This document shows positions 34,736-46,282 of a stretch of 64,000 nt of DNA, in pieces. The notes beneath the pieces are model-generated. The model was not told the DNA's origin and did no database searches. It worked only from the letters and a program-made list of their open reading frames with translations. How positions within the stretch are numbered: the first letter of the stretch is position 1; each line of letters begins with the position of its first letter. The translations under genes were made by a program, and so were the position numbers. Origin of the DNA: Inia geoffrensis (lineage: Eukaryota > Chordata > Mammalia > Artiodactyla > Iniidae). Location: positions 136,885,886 through 136,949,885 of the forward strand of contig CM070902.1 of NCBI GenBank assembly GCA_036417435.1, given 5' to 3'.

Positions 34736-35299
34736 TCCTTTGGTGTGTTGTAAGTGTATCATTGAATATCTTCAGATCCATATTTCCAATTTTCTTAGTA
34801 AGGTGATGGAATTAGACTCAATAATCTCTATTTTACTTTTATTTTCTTGGTTCTCAAGTTTGACGATGTTGTGTTTAATCTGGAGGATTATAAGTGTGTG
34901 AGGAGGAAGAAGCAAGGCACTTATTGAATTCTAAAAGAGCCATAGTATAATACTTTAAATTTAGCTCACATTATTTAAGTTGTGAAGGGTGCGAAGTTTG
35001 GAGTGTGAAATCATATATGTGCAAGCTACAGTTATAAATAAAGATCTCATTTATCCTTAATAATATACTAGGAGGATTGAACGTGCGTAGATTGTTACCT
35101 TAGGGATCAAAGCTATATAGAATAATAGAAATGATAAAATCTGAAAGTTTCTAAAACATCAGGGGAGTATTGGATACAAAAGTAAAGCACATTAGAGAAT
35201 AAGTAGGCCAATAGAAAGAAGGGAAACTGAAAAGTTTTGAGTTTATGTTTAAGCATGTGAAGACATTTTCTAGATTTGGCAAGTGTTAGGAGTTTAAAC

Positions 35300-35345
35300 T
35301 GTATAATATATAATATATGTAATATATAATATGTATAATGTGTAA
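35300..35345 (+). repeat. AT-rich simple repeat
   Basis: Imperfect repeats of taatatata/tgtaatat units. Confidence 0.7.
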
Positions 35346-35399
35346 TAACATATTATAAATGAGTGGATTATTGAAAAATTAAGGGTCCAAAAATTAAAA

Positions 35400-35525
35400 G
35401 ATGCTGTTCTCCATGAAAGCTTCCTGCAGGTAGGGGCCATACCTGTTGGATTCACCACTTTCTCTTTGGCAAACAGCACTGTGCTTGGCACCTAGTTATG
35501 CTCACCAAATATTTGAGGAACAAAG
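35400..35525 (+). repeat. L2 3'-end relic
   Basis: Recognisable order: gaaagcttcctgcaggtaggggccatacctg, then acagcactgtgcttggcacctag, then caccaaatatttgaggaac. This matches the L2 terminus. Confidence 0.65.
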
Positions 35526-36417
35526 AAATTAGATCTAAGTTTGTATAGTCCCCATTTTCATAATGTAGGATGAGATAGAAATAACAAATTTTATCAATCT
35601 GGAATTTTTAAAAATTCTGTCTTGACCAAAGAAGAGATTAAGGTCATTATGAGATCAAAGTAATCACTATGAGCATTAAATAATCATTAATGTAATAATA
35701 TGCCTAATGCCTAATGACAATAAATTTTCTGGTGACCTCTGATTATACCATATCAAATACTTTGATCCTGCCTTATTAGACTTTTTTCTCAAGGTTATTA
35801 AAATGCCTGTAGATAATCCTAAATATCCTTTCTCTTTCAAGTGACATAGTAAGAAGCCATGTATATTTATTCTTGTATAAAACTGGCATTATATTCCACT
35901 TTTTCCAGCACTCAGTTCTATATTGTATCTACTAGATCACAGAAGATGAATATTTACTTTTTAAGACAGGCAAGATGGAAATGTGTAATTGAAGTTTTTT
36001 GTTAAGTCCAAAGAAGAGTGTTTCATCATTTATTAAAGTGTAAATCATGTACGCTAAGTACTATGTCTGTACCTAGATACTCATCAGTGAAGAAAAGAAC
36101 ATAGGAAAATGACTGAAAGGAACTTGTGCAAAGTACAAATAAGCTGCAATGTCATGGGATAAACTCGTTCAAGTTAATGGTATGAGAGATCTTCATACCC
36201 AGTGATGGAAATGATGTGACACTTTTCTCTGAAGGGAAATGAAACTGCAGAAATATAGGAAGAATTATTTTCAAAATGCATAATAAAGTGGTACCACATT
36301 TCTCACTCCAGATAACAGACTGAATGCTAAGTAGAAAACAAAATGAACCAAAAATACACACATGAGCAATTCTACATGCTCACTTCCTGTGTTGCAGAAT
36401 GAACAGAGTAACATAAC
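35526..36417 (+). other. DCHS2: Intron without recognised features
   Basis: AT-rich; no gene or named repeat recognised before the left target-site duplication of L1-C. Confidence 0.55.
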
Positions 36418-36428
36418 TGGGCACAAGC
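36418..36428 (+). repeat. Left target-site duplication of L1-C
   Basis: The 11-mer tgggcacaagc, repeated at 43665-43675 beyond the L1 5' end. Confidence 0.85.
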
Positions 36429-36839
36429 ATTTTTATTTGTTTGTTTGTGTTTATTTATTTATTTATTTTAAAATCTTTACTGGAGTATAATTGCTTTACA
36501 ATGGTGTGTTACTTTCTGCTTTATAACAAAGTGAATCAGTTATACATATACATATATCCCCATATCTCTTCCCTCTTGCGTCTCCCTCTCTCCCACACTC
36601 CCTATACCACCCCTCTAGGTGTTGACAAAGTACCGAGCTGATCTCCCTGTGCTATGCGGCTGCTTCCCACTAGATATCTATTTTACATTTGGTAGTGTAT
36701 ATATGTCCATGCCACTCTCTAACTTTGTCCCAGCTTACCCATCCCCCACCCCATATCTTCAAGTCCACTCTCTAGTAGGTCTGTGTCTTTATTCCCATCT
36801 TGCCCCTAGATTTTTCATGAACATTTTTTTTCTAAGATT

Positions 36840-39800
36840 CCATAGATATGTGTTAGCATACAGTATTTGTTTTTCTCTTTCTGACTTACTTCACTCTATA
36901 TGATAGACTCTAGGTCCATCACCTCACTACAAATAACTCAATTTTGTTTCTTTCTATGGCTGAGTAATATTCCATTGTATATATGTGCTACATCTTCTTT
37001 ATCCATTCATCTGTTGATGGACACTTAGGTTGCTTCCATGTCCTGGCTATTGTAAATACAGCTGCAAAGAACATTGTGGTACATGACTCTTTTTGAATTA
37101 TGGTTTTCTTAGGGTATATGCCCAGTAGTGGGATTGCTGGGTCATATGGTAGTTCTATTTTAAAAAATTTTAAGGAACCTTCATACTGTTCTCCACAGTG
37201 GCTGTATCAATTTACATTCCCACCAACAGTGCAAGAGGGCTCCCTTTTCTCAGCACCCTCTCCAGCATTTATTGTTTGTAGATTTTTTTGATGATGGCCA
37301 TTCTAACCGGTGTGAGATGATATCTCATTGTAGTTTTGATTTGCATTTCTCTAATGATTAATGATGTTGAGCATTCTTTCATGTGTTTGTTGGCAATCTG
37401 TATATCTTCTCTGGAGAAATGCCTATTTAGGTCTTCTGCCCATTTTTGGATTGGGTGTTTTTTTTTCTTTTTGACATTGAGCTGCATGAGCTGCTTGTAA
37501 ATTTTGAAGATTAATCCTTACTCAGTTGCTTCATTTGCAAATATTTTCTCCCATTCTGAGGGTTGTCTTTTCATCTTGTTTATCATTTCCTTTGCTGAGC
37601 AAAAGCTGTTAAGCTTCATTAGGCCCCATTTGTTTATTTTTGTTTTTATTTCCATTTCTTTAGGAGGTAGGTCAAAAAGGATCTTGCTGTGATTTATGTC
37701 ATGGACTGTTCTGCCATTGTTTTCCTCTAAGAGTTTAATAGTGTCTGACCTTGCATTTAGTACTTTAATCCATTTTGAGTTTATTGTTGTGTATGGTGTT
37801 AGGGAGTGTTCTAATTTCATTCTTTTACATGCAGCTGTCTAGTTTTCCCAGCACCACTTATTGAAGAGGCTGTCTTTTCTCCACTGTATATTCTTGCCTC
37901 CTTTATCAAAGATAAGGTGACCATATGTGCATGGGTTTATCTCTGGGATTTCTATCCTGTTCCATTGATCTATCTTTCTGTTTTTGTGCCAGTACCATAT
38001 TGTCTTGATTACTGTAGCTTTTTAGTATAGCCTGAAGTCTGGGAGCGTGATTTCTCCAGCTCCCTTTTTCTTTCTGAAGATTGCTTTGGCTATTCGTGGT
38101 CTTCTGTGTTTCCATACAAATTCTGAGATTTTTTGTTCTAGTTCTAGAACAATGCCAGTGGTAGTTTGCATTGAATCTGTAGATTGCTTTGGGTAGTAGA
38201 GCCATGTTCACAATGTTGATCCTTCCAATCCGAGAACATGGTATATATCTCCATCTATTTTTGTCATGTTTAATTTCTTTTATCAGCGTCTTATAATTTT
38301 CTGCATACAGGTCTTTTGTCTACTTAGGTAGGTTTATTACTAGAAAATTCATTCTTTTTGTTGCAGTGGTAAATGGGAGTGTTTCCTTAATTTCACTTTC
38401 AGATTTTTCATCATTAGTGTATAGGAATGCAGGAGATTTCTGTGCATTAATTTTGTATCCTGCTTCTTTACCATATTCACTAATTAGCCCTAGTAGTTTT
38501 CTGGTATAATCTTTAGGCTTCTCTATGTGTAGTATCATGTCATCTGCAAACAGTGAGAGTTTTACTTCTTCTTTTCCAATTTGGATTCCTTTTATTTGTT
38601 TTTCTTCTCTGATTGCTGTGGCAAAACTTCCAAAACTATGTTGAAGAATAGTGGTGAGAGTGGGCAACCTTGTGTTTTCCCTAATCTTAGTGGAAATGTT
38701 TTCAGTTTTTCACCATTGAGGATGATGTTGGCTGTGGGTTTGTCATATGTGGCCTTTATTATGTTGAGGTAAGTTCCCTCTATGCCTACTTTCTGGAGGG
38801 TTTTAATCATAACTGGGTGTTGAATTTTGTCGAAAGCTTTCTCTGCATCTATTGAGATAATTGTATGGTTTTTCTCCTTCAATTTGTTAATATGGTATAT
38901 CACATTGATTGATTTGTGTACATTGAAGAATCCTTGCATTCCTGTTATAAATCCCACTTGTTCGTAGTGTATAATCCTTTTAATGTCCTTCTTGGATTCT
39001 GTTTCCCAGTATTTTGTTGAGGATATTTGCGTCTATGTTCATTAGTGATATTGGCCTGTAGTTTTCTTTCTTTGTGACATCTTTGTCTGCTTTTGGTATC
39101 AGGGTGATAGTGGCCTCGTAGAATGTGTTTGGGAGTATTCCTCCCTCTGCTATATTTTGGAAGAGTTTGAGAAGTATAGGTGTTAGCTCTTCTGTAAATG
39201 TTTGATAGAAGTCACCTGTGAAGCCATCTGGTCCTGAGCTTTTTCTTGTTGGACGATTTTTAATCACAGTTTCAATTTCACTGCTTGTGATTGTCTGTTC
39301 ATATTTTCTATTTCTTCCTGGTTCAGTCTCAGAAGGTTGTGCATTTCTAAGAATTTGCCTGTTTCTTCCAGGTTGTCAATTTTATTGGTATATAGCTGCT
39401 TGTAGTAATCTCTCATGATGCTTTGTATTTCTGCAGTGTCAGTTGTTACTTCTCCTTTTTCATTTGTAATTCTCTTGATTTAAATCTTCTCTCTTTTTTT
39501 CATGATGAGTTTGGCTACTGTTTTATCAATTTTGTTTATCTTCTTATAGAACCAGCTTTTAGTTTTATTATCTTTGCTATTTTTTCCTTTCTTTCTTTTC
39601 ATTTATTTCTGATCTGATCTTTATGATTTCTTTCCTTCTGCTAACTTTGGGGTTTTGTTGTTCTTCTTTCTCTAATTGTTCTAGGTGTAAGGTTAGGTTG
39701 TTTATTTGAGGTGTTTCTTATTTCTTAAGGTAGGATGCTATTGCTATAAACTTCCCTCTTAGAACTGCTTTTGCTGCATCCCATAGGTGTTGGATTGTCG

Positions 39801-40672
39801 TGTTTTCATTGTCATTTGTTTCTAGGTATTTTTTGATTTCCTCTTTGATTTCTTCAGTGATATCTTGATTATTAAATAGTGTATTGTTTAGCCTCCATGT
39901 GTTTGTGTTTTTTACAGATCTTTTCCTGTAATTGATATCTATTCTCATAGTGTTGTGGTAGGAAAAGAAACTTGATATTACTTCAATTTTCTTAAATTTA
40001 CCAAGGCTTGATTTGTGACCCAAGATATGATCTATCCTGGAGAGTGTTCCATGAGCACTTGAGAAGAAAGTGTATTCTGTTGTTTTTGGATGGAGAGTCC
40101 TATAAATTTCAATTAAGTCTATCTTGTTTAACGTATCATTTAAAGCTTGTGTGTCCTTATTTATTTTCATGTTGCATGATCTGTCCTTTGGTGAAAGAGG
40201 GGTGTTAAAGTCCCTTACTATGATTATGTTACTGTCGATTTCCCCTTTTATGGCTGTTAGTATTTGCCTTATGTATTGAGGTGCTCCTGTGTTGGGTGCC
40301 TAAATATTTACAATTGTTATAAATTGTAAATTTATAACATTTCTTCTTGTATTTCTTCTTCTTGGATTGATCCCTTGATCATTATGTAGTGCCCTTCTTT
40401 GTCTCTTGTAATAGTTTTTGTTTTAAAGTCTTTTTTGTCTGATATGAGAATTGCTACTCTAGCTTTCTTTTCATTTCCATTTGCATGGAATATCTTTTTC
40501 CATCCCCCCACTTTCAGTCTGTATGTGCCCCTAGGTCTTTAATGGGCCTCTTGTAGACAGCATATCTATGGGTCTTGCTTTTGTACCCTTTCAGCCAGTC
40601 TATGTCTTTTGGTTGGAGCATTTAATCTTTTACATTTAGGGTAATTATAGATATGTATGTTCCTATTACCAT
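36840..40672 (-). pseudogene. L1-C ORF2 pseudogene
   Basis: Endonuclease-reverse transcriptase remnant. The ATG region is at 40670-40672. Recognisable parts are [11 protein letters not shown], the RT core with FADDMILH (near 38540-38560), the [13 protein letters not shown] region, and the last codons before 36840. At least six frame changes or stops split it into pieces, for example near 39718, 38980, 38320 and 37518. An extra ~35-bp palindromic segment (40318-40355) interrupts the endonuclease part. Confidence 0.87.
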
Positions 40673-40737
40673 TATCTTAATTGTTTGGGGTTTGTTATTG
40701 TAGGTCTTTTCCTTCTCTTGTATTTCCTGCCTAGAGA

Positions 40738-41631
40738 AGTTCCTTTAGCATTTGTTGTAAAGCTGGTCTGGTGGTGCTGAGCTCTCTTAGCTTTTGCTTG
40801 TCTGTAAAGCTTTTGATTTCGCCATCAAATCTGAATGAGATCCTTGCTGGGTAGAGTAATCTTGGTTGTGTTTTTCTCCCCTTCATCACTTGAAATGTGT
40901 CCTGCCACTCCCTTCTGGCTTGGAGAGTTTCTGCTGAAAGTTCAGCTGTTAACCTTATGGGGATTCCCTTGTATGTTATTTGTTGTTTTTCCCTTGCTGC
41001 TTTTAATATTATTTTTGTATTTATTTTTTGATAGCTTTATTAATATGTGTCTTGGCGTGTTTCTCCTTGGATTTATCCTGTGTGGGACTCTCTGTGCTTC
41101 TTGGACTTGATTAACTTGATTAACTACATCCTTTCCCATATTTGGGAAGTTTTTAACTATAATCCCTTCAAATATTTTCTCAGTCCCTTTCATTTTCTCT
41201 TCTTCTTCTAGGGCCTCTATCATGCAAATGTTGGTGTGTTTAATGTTGTCCCAGAGGTCTCTGAGAGTGTCCTCAATTCTTTTCATTCTTTTTTCTTTAT
41301 TCTTCTCTTCTGTAGTTATTTCCACTATTTTATCTTCCAGGTCACTTATCCATTCTTCTGCCTCAGTTATTCTGCTACTGATCCCTTCTAGAGAATTTTT
41401 CATTTCATTTATTGTGTTGTTCATCACTCTTTGTTTGCTCTTTAGTTCTTCTAGGTCCTTGTTAAGCTTTTCTTGTATTTTCTCCATTCTATTTCCAAGA
41501 TTTTGGATCATCTTTACTGTCATTATTCTGAATTATTTTTCAGGTAGACTGCCTATTTCTTCTTCATTTATTAGGCCTACTGGTTTTTTACATTGCTCCT
41601 TCATCTGCTGTGTGTTTCTCTGTCTTCTCAT
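40738..41631 (-). pseudogene. L1-C ORF1 pseudogene
   Basis: ORF1 remnant with a start codon at 41629-41631 and a coiled coil/RRM/C-terminal domain order like L1-B ORF1. The early TAA where L1-B has GAA (same position as in L1-A) lies at about 41533-41535. The best open piece is 41523-40942. The tail near [17 protein letters not shown] is kept, but the frame is lost afterwards. The shared early stop suggests L1-A and L1-C descend from related copies or share a mutable site. Confidence 0.82.
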
Positions 41632-43664
41632 TTTTCTTAACTTACTGTGTTTGTGGTCTCCTTTTCACAGGCTGCAAGTTTGTAGTTTCCATTGTTTTTG
41701 GTGTCTGCCCCCAGTGGGTAAGATTGGTTCAGTGGGTTGTGTAGGCTTCCTAGTGGAGGGGACTCATGCCTGTGTTCTGGTGGGTGAGGCTGGATCTTGT
41801 CTTTCTGGTGGGCAGGTCCATGTCTGGTGGTGTGTTTTGGGGTTTCTGTGACCTTATTCTGATTTTAGGCAGCCTCTCTGCTAATGGGTGGGGTTGTGTT
41901 CCTGTCTTGCTAGTTGTTTGGCCTAGGGTGTCCAGCACTGGAGTTTGCTGGTCGTTGAGTGGAGCTGGGTCTTGGCATTGAGATGGAGATCTCTGGGAGA
42001 TTTTCACCATTTCATAATACATGGAGCTGGGAGGTCTTTTGTGGACCAATGTCCTGAACTTGGCTCTCCCACCTTAGAGGCACAGCCCTGACCCCTGGCT
42101 GGAGCACCCAGAGCCTGTCATACACACGGCTCAGAATAAAAGGGAGAAAAAAAAGTAAGTAAGAAAGAAAGAAGGAGATAAAATGGAATGAAGTTATTAA
42201 AATAAAAAATAGTTAAAAAAAATTTTTTTAAGTAATAAAAGAAAAAGAAGAGAGCAACCAAGCAAAAAAAAAAATCCACCAATGATACCAAACACTAAAA
42301 ACTATACTAAAACACAAACAAAAACAAAAATGGACACAGAACCCTAGGACAAATGGTAAAAGCAAAGCTATACAGACATAATCACACTCAGAAGCATAAA
42401 CATACACACTGAGAAAGAAAGAAAAAGGGAAAAAGATATATATATCATTGCTCCCAAAGTCCACCTCCTCAACTTGGGATGACTCGTTGTCTTTTCAGGT
42501 ATTCCACAGATGCAGGGTACATCAAGTTGATTGTGAAGATTTAATCCACTGCTCCTGAGGCTGCTGGGAGAAATTTCCCTTTCTCTCTTTGTTCACTCAG
42601 GTCCTGGGGTTCAGCTTTGGATTTGACACTGCCTCTGCGTGTAGGTCACCAGAGGGCGTCTGTTCTTCGCTCAGACAGGACAGGGTTAAAGGAGCAGCTG
42701 TTTCAGGAGCTTGGGCTCACTCAGGCCAGGGGAAGGGAAGGGTACGGATGCGGGGCGAGCCTGCGGCAGCAGAGGCCAACGTGATGTTGCACCAGCCTGA
42801 GGCACACCGTGTGTTCTCCTGGGGAAGTTTTCCCTGGATCATGGGACCCTGCAGTGGCGGGCTGCACAGGCTCCCAGGAGTAGAGGTGTGGAGAGTGACC
42901 TGTGCTTGCACACAGGCTTCTTGGTGGCGGCAGCAGCAGCCTTAGCGTCTCATGACCGTCTCTGGGGTCCACGCTGATAGCCGCAGCTCGCGCCCGTCTC
43001 TGGAGCTCCTTTAAGTGGCGCTCTTAATCCCCCCTACTCGCGCACCAGGAAACACAGAAGCAAGAAAATGTCTCTTGCCTCTTCGGCAGCTCCAGACTTT
43101 TTCCCAGACTCCCTCCCAGCTAGCTGTGACGCACTATCCCCCTTCAGGCTGTATTCACGCAGCCAACCCCAGCGCTCTCCCTGGGATCTGACCTCTGAAG
43201 CCCGAACCTCAACTCCCAGCCCCGACCCATCCCAGCGGGTGAGCAGAGAAACCTCTCGGGCTGGTAAGTGCCAGTCGGCACCAATCCTCTGTGAGGGAAT
43301 CTCTAAGCTTTGCCCTCTTCACTCCTGTTGCTGCACTCTCCTCTGCAGCTCCAAAGCTTACCCACTCTGCCACCCTCTGTCTCCACCCGCGAAGGGGCTC
43401 CTAGTGTGTGGAAACCTTTCCTCCTTCACAGCTCCCTCCCTATTGCGGGTCCCATCCCTATTCTTTTGTCTCTGTTTTTTTCTTTTTTCTTTTGCCCTAC
43501 CCAGGTATGTGGGGAGTCACTTGCCTTTTGGGAGGTCTGAGGTCTTCCGCCTGCATTCAGTAGGTGTTCTGTAGGAGTTGTTCCACATGTAGATGTATTT
43601 CTGATGTATTTGTGGGGAGGAGGGTGATCTCCACATCTTACTCTTCCTCCATCTTGAAGCTCTT

Positions 43665-43675
43665 TGGGCACAAGC
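43665..43675 (+). repeat. Right target-site duplication of L1-C
   Basis: Second copy of tgggcacaagc. Confidence 0.85.
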
Positions 43676-44068
43676 TTTTAAACAGAGGGTCCGCCTACAG
43701 AAATTGTCATTTGCCCTGCAAGCTTATAATGATGCCATTAAATCACAATCAGGTGTTAGCAGGAGTAATTAGGAATATGGTGTAGGGTTGCACACTCATA
43801 AGAAATTTTTTATGGGAGGGAGAAAATCTTAAGCATTCACTGTGGGAAGGATTTTTGAAAATCCAGCATTTCAGCCAGGAGACTTTTATTTAGCAAGATC
43901 AGCCAAAAGAGTTGTTTTAAATTTTTGTTTTTGTTTCTGACCTTAATTTGAAGGTTACATGTCTTGCCTTTTTTATTTATGGCCTAACATGTTTATAGGA
44001 AAAAGGAGAAGAGACAGGTGGATTCCAAGAGGATAATGGCTGAGTTTTTCCTCTATATTTTCCTTTAG
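43676..44068 (+). other. DCHS2: Intron end before window exon 6
   Basis: Unassigned intron sequence leading to a good pyrimidine tract and acceptor (tttttcctctatattttcctttag). Confidence 0.7.
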
Positions 44069-44203
44069 GAATCAATTCCAAGCTTCAGTTTGAAATCATG
44101 CCAGGTGCTTTATTCGGGTTGTTCGAGATAAATCCTGACACTGGGGAGGTGGTGACAACCACCACACTTGACAGAGAAGTTCAGGAAGTCCTCACTCTTC
44201 GAG
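44069..44203 (+). CDS. DCHS2: DCHS2 internal exon 6 of 8: middle of a cadherin repeat
   Basis: A 135-bp exon, phase 1 in (AG 44067-44068) and phase 1 out (donor gtaagg). It continues the repeat begun in the previous exon: INSKLQFEIMPG, LFEINPDTGEVVTTTTLDRE (canonical LDRE), then QEVLTLR. It is symmetric. The following intron is only 216 bp and contains no in-frame stop, so retention would keep the reading frame. Confidence 0.88.
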
Positions 44204-44419
44204 GTAAGGGATCCCTTGACTGTGCTAAACAAACAAAAACAAAAATAGGCAGCAGGCCATTGAGAGGGGAAATTTTACATTTCAGTAGGTTGTCTTTAAA
44301 TAAAATATTATTGACCCAGTGCTACCCTGTTAATTTGGTCTGTTGCTGTCTGGTTAGAGCAGCATATTTTAGGTATGAATTAATGGCCACCATCTGTGCC
44401 ATCTTTTGTTCCTTGTCAG
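44204..44419 (+). other. DCHS2: Short, stop-free intron of length 3n
   Basis: A 216-bp intron with GT-AG ends (gtaagg ... ttgttccttgtcag). Exon 6, intron and exon 7 form one continuous open frame. The intron part contains runs of Cys/Lys and no cadherin motifs, so it is a genuine intron rather than an exon. Confidence 0.85.
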
Positions 44420-44668
44420 TACTTGTACGTGATGGGGGAGCCCCTGCTCTGTCTGGGACTACAACAATTCTCTGCACTGTGGGAGATGAAAACGATCATG
44501 CACCGGAGATTATTGTCCCCAGGCATGACATTGATCATGCACCGGAGATTATTGTTCCTAGGCATGACATTGAGGTTCTGGAAAACCAAGAGCCAGGGCT
44601 TGTCTACACTGTTTTGGCCTCTGATATGGATGCTGGCAATAATGGAGCTGTCAGGTATCACATAATTG
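44420..44668 (+). CDS. DCHS2: DCHS2 internal exon 7 of 8, with an in-frame 39-bp duplication
   Basis: A 249-bp exon, phase 1 in (AG 44418-44419) and phase 1 out (donor gtaagt). It completes one EC repeat (VLVRDGGAPALSG) to the calcium linker GDENDHAPE and starts the next (EVLENQEPGLVYTVLASDMDAGNNGAVRYHII). Directly at the linker, the 13-residue segment DHAPEIIVPRHDI occurs twice in tandem, from a 39-bp duplication (44494-44532 and 44533-44571) differing at two synonymous positions. The exon should be 210 bp without it. The frame stays open, but the linker and first strand of the next repeat are lengthened. Confidence 0.88.
44494..44571 (+). repeat. DCHS2: 39-bp tandem duplication inside a coding exon
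   Basis: Two 39-bp units in direct tandem. They differ only at 44517 (c) versus its partner (t) and 44520 (c) versus its partner (t), both third codon positions (gtc/gtt, ccc/cct). Unit length is exactly 13 codons. Confidence 0.95.
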
Positions 44669-45399
44669 GTAAGTATTTTCTTTATTTAAATACCTCCCTC
44701 CCCAGGATACCAACTCGGTTGACACACACTTCATGGAGTGCATTCAGCATTTGGTATCTAGTGCAGTGTTTACAGAACACACACCTGCTAAGAACTGATT
44801 GGTGCCCTGGGTCTCCTCTCCTCCTCCCCACAGCCACCCTGATCTGGTGCCCTCCAAACTCCTCAAAAATCTGCCCTTGACAACTCTCGCTGTTAGCAAT
44901 CCACTAATATTAGTGCATGTACAGATGGAACAGATAGCTTTTGTTTTCTATTTTCACTTTTTTTCTATTTTTACTTCTCTTGTATGATCGCTTATTTTTA
45001 TTATTTTGAGCAGTCAAGACTTTCTTTCAGGCCTAGAGGACATGAATAGAAAAACAACTCCCAGATCTGCAGACCAATGAAACACTTCAGATCTACAACA
45101 ATACCCCAGAGATCAAAGTCTTTAGGAACTTCTACACTACCAATTGTGGTTAAGGACCAGGGTTTGTGTTTTTTGAAATTTCCAATCTGATGTGACTGAT
45201 ACTTTTGTAAAATCCAATAAATATAAATTACTGGAAGAAAAAATCAAAGGCATACAAAATGCAAGCCCCAGTTTTTAAAAACTATTACTGTATTATGAAG
45301 ACATAAGATTATTCTCTCATGTTGCTATAAAATTTTCTAAATACTTCCTCTTTATTTCTTTGTATTTATCTTGTTGAGGACCAGCTACAAACAATCCCC
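44669..45399 (+). other. DCHS2: Start of intron between window exons 7 and 8
   Basis: Donor gtaagt, then AT-rich sequence in which nothing is recognised. Confidence 0.6.
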
Positions 45400-45742
45400 A
45401 GATAGCACCTGTCCCCTCTCACAGCATCAAGGACATTCTTTTTGACCATTCACTTCCCTTTCCCAAATGGTCAACAGTTCCTCTCTACTGGCTTTTCCCA
45501 TCAGTATTTCCAATATTTCCCATCTTGAAAAGCATAGATGTCTCCCTTCACTCACTGTCTCTTTTCCTTCACAATCAAACTTCTTAAAAATTATTGTCTA
45601 CACCCTGGTTTCTGTGTCATTACTTTCATTTCTTAGCCTGCTGTAAAATGTGTTCCACTGACGTCACTCCACCGAAACTACCCTTTCCAGAGACATAAAA
45701 GATCCTGTTTTTGCCAAATGTGTTGGATCTTTCTCAGTTCTT

Positions 45743-45780
<38 letters not shown>

Positions 45781-46275
45781 ACGCGGGCCTCTCACCGTTG
45801 TGGCCTCTCCCGCTGCAGAGCACAGGCTCCGGACGCGCAGGCTCAGCGGCCATGGCTCACGGGACCAGCCACTCCATGGCATGTGGGTCTTCCCAGACTG
45901 GGGCATGAACCCGTGTCCCCTGCATCGGCAGGCAGACTCTCAACCACTGTGCCACCAGGGGAGCCCTCAGTTCTTAATTTAATTGTATTGCTTTGTGTCT
46001 TTGTGCACCATGCCCTGGACACTTGGTCTCACCTTGACTTCAGAAAGCCACTTACTTTCTTTTGGTCCTTCATCTGTCTTTCTAGACAAGTCTTCCCAAT
46101 GTCCTTGTTCTTCTGGTGGTTCTCTGACTTGTTAGAGTTTTCTGGATCTTTTTGGCATATCTTTTTCTTTTCTCATAGACACACTCTTACTGGTCATTTC
46201 ATCCAGTTCCTGTCTTCAGCTACCACTAGACCTCAATATCTTCCTATCTTGACTGTACCCTAGATCTAAGTCCCA
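45400..46275 (+). mobile_element. L2 LINE ORF2-region relic, left part
   Basis: On the + strand, segments resemble L2 reverse-transcriptase coding sequence: cttaaaaattattgtctacaccctgg, cactgacgtcactccaccgaaacta (45657-45681), aagatcctgtttttgccaaatg, cctggacacttggtctcacc, and ggtcatttcatccagttcc (46190-46208). No open frame survives. A CHR SINE is inserted at 45748-45965. The rest of what looks like the same L2 appears at 51240-52860, beyond L1-E. Confidence 0.5.
45748..45965 (-). mobile_element. CHR-type tRNA-derived SINE, antisense
   Basis: A long poly(T), then the SINE body on the - strand (ggcctctcccgctgcagag, ccaccaggggagccc at its head). The 15-bp target-site duplication ctcagttcttaattt lies at 45733-45747 and 45966-45980. 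Long pure tail and perfect duplication: a young insertion. Confidence 0.92.
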
Positions 46276-46282
46276 TTAAAGG

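Larger units (their letters stand above)
33931..35399 (+). other. DCHS2: Intron without recognised genes
   Basis: Unassigned intron sequence. It contains the CA microsatellite at 34704-34735 and a TA-rich run at about 35300-35345. Confidence 0.55.
36429..43664 (-). mobile_element. L1-C: full-length but mutated LINE-1, antisense to DCHS2
   Basis: A 7.2-kb LINE-1 on the - strand, of the same general family as L1-A and L1-B. The 3' end, with a (TTTA)n-type tail on the + strand, is at 36429-36470. Remnants of ORF2 (40672-36840) and ORF1 (41631-40738) follow, then a ~2.0-kb 5'UTR ending at 43664 with a damaged YY1-like motif (aagatggagg, 43646-43655). Eleven-base target-site duplications flank it. 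ORF1 and ORF2 carry stops and frameshifts, so it is inactive and older than L1-B. It ends only ~400 bp before the DCHS2 exon at 44069. Confidence 0.93.

Noticed and set aside
44098..44880. A single 260-codon gene spanning exons 6 and 7
   Set aside because: Cadherin motifs stop at 44203 and resume at 44420 with good GT-AG sites. The middle is a stop-free intron, and the reading after 44668 is again intron.
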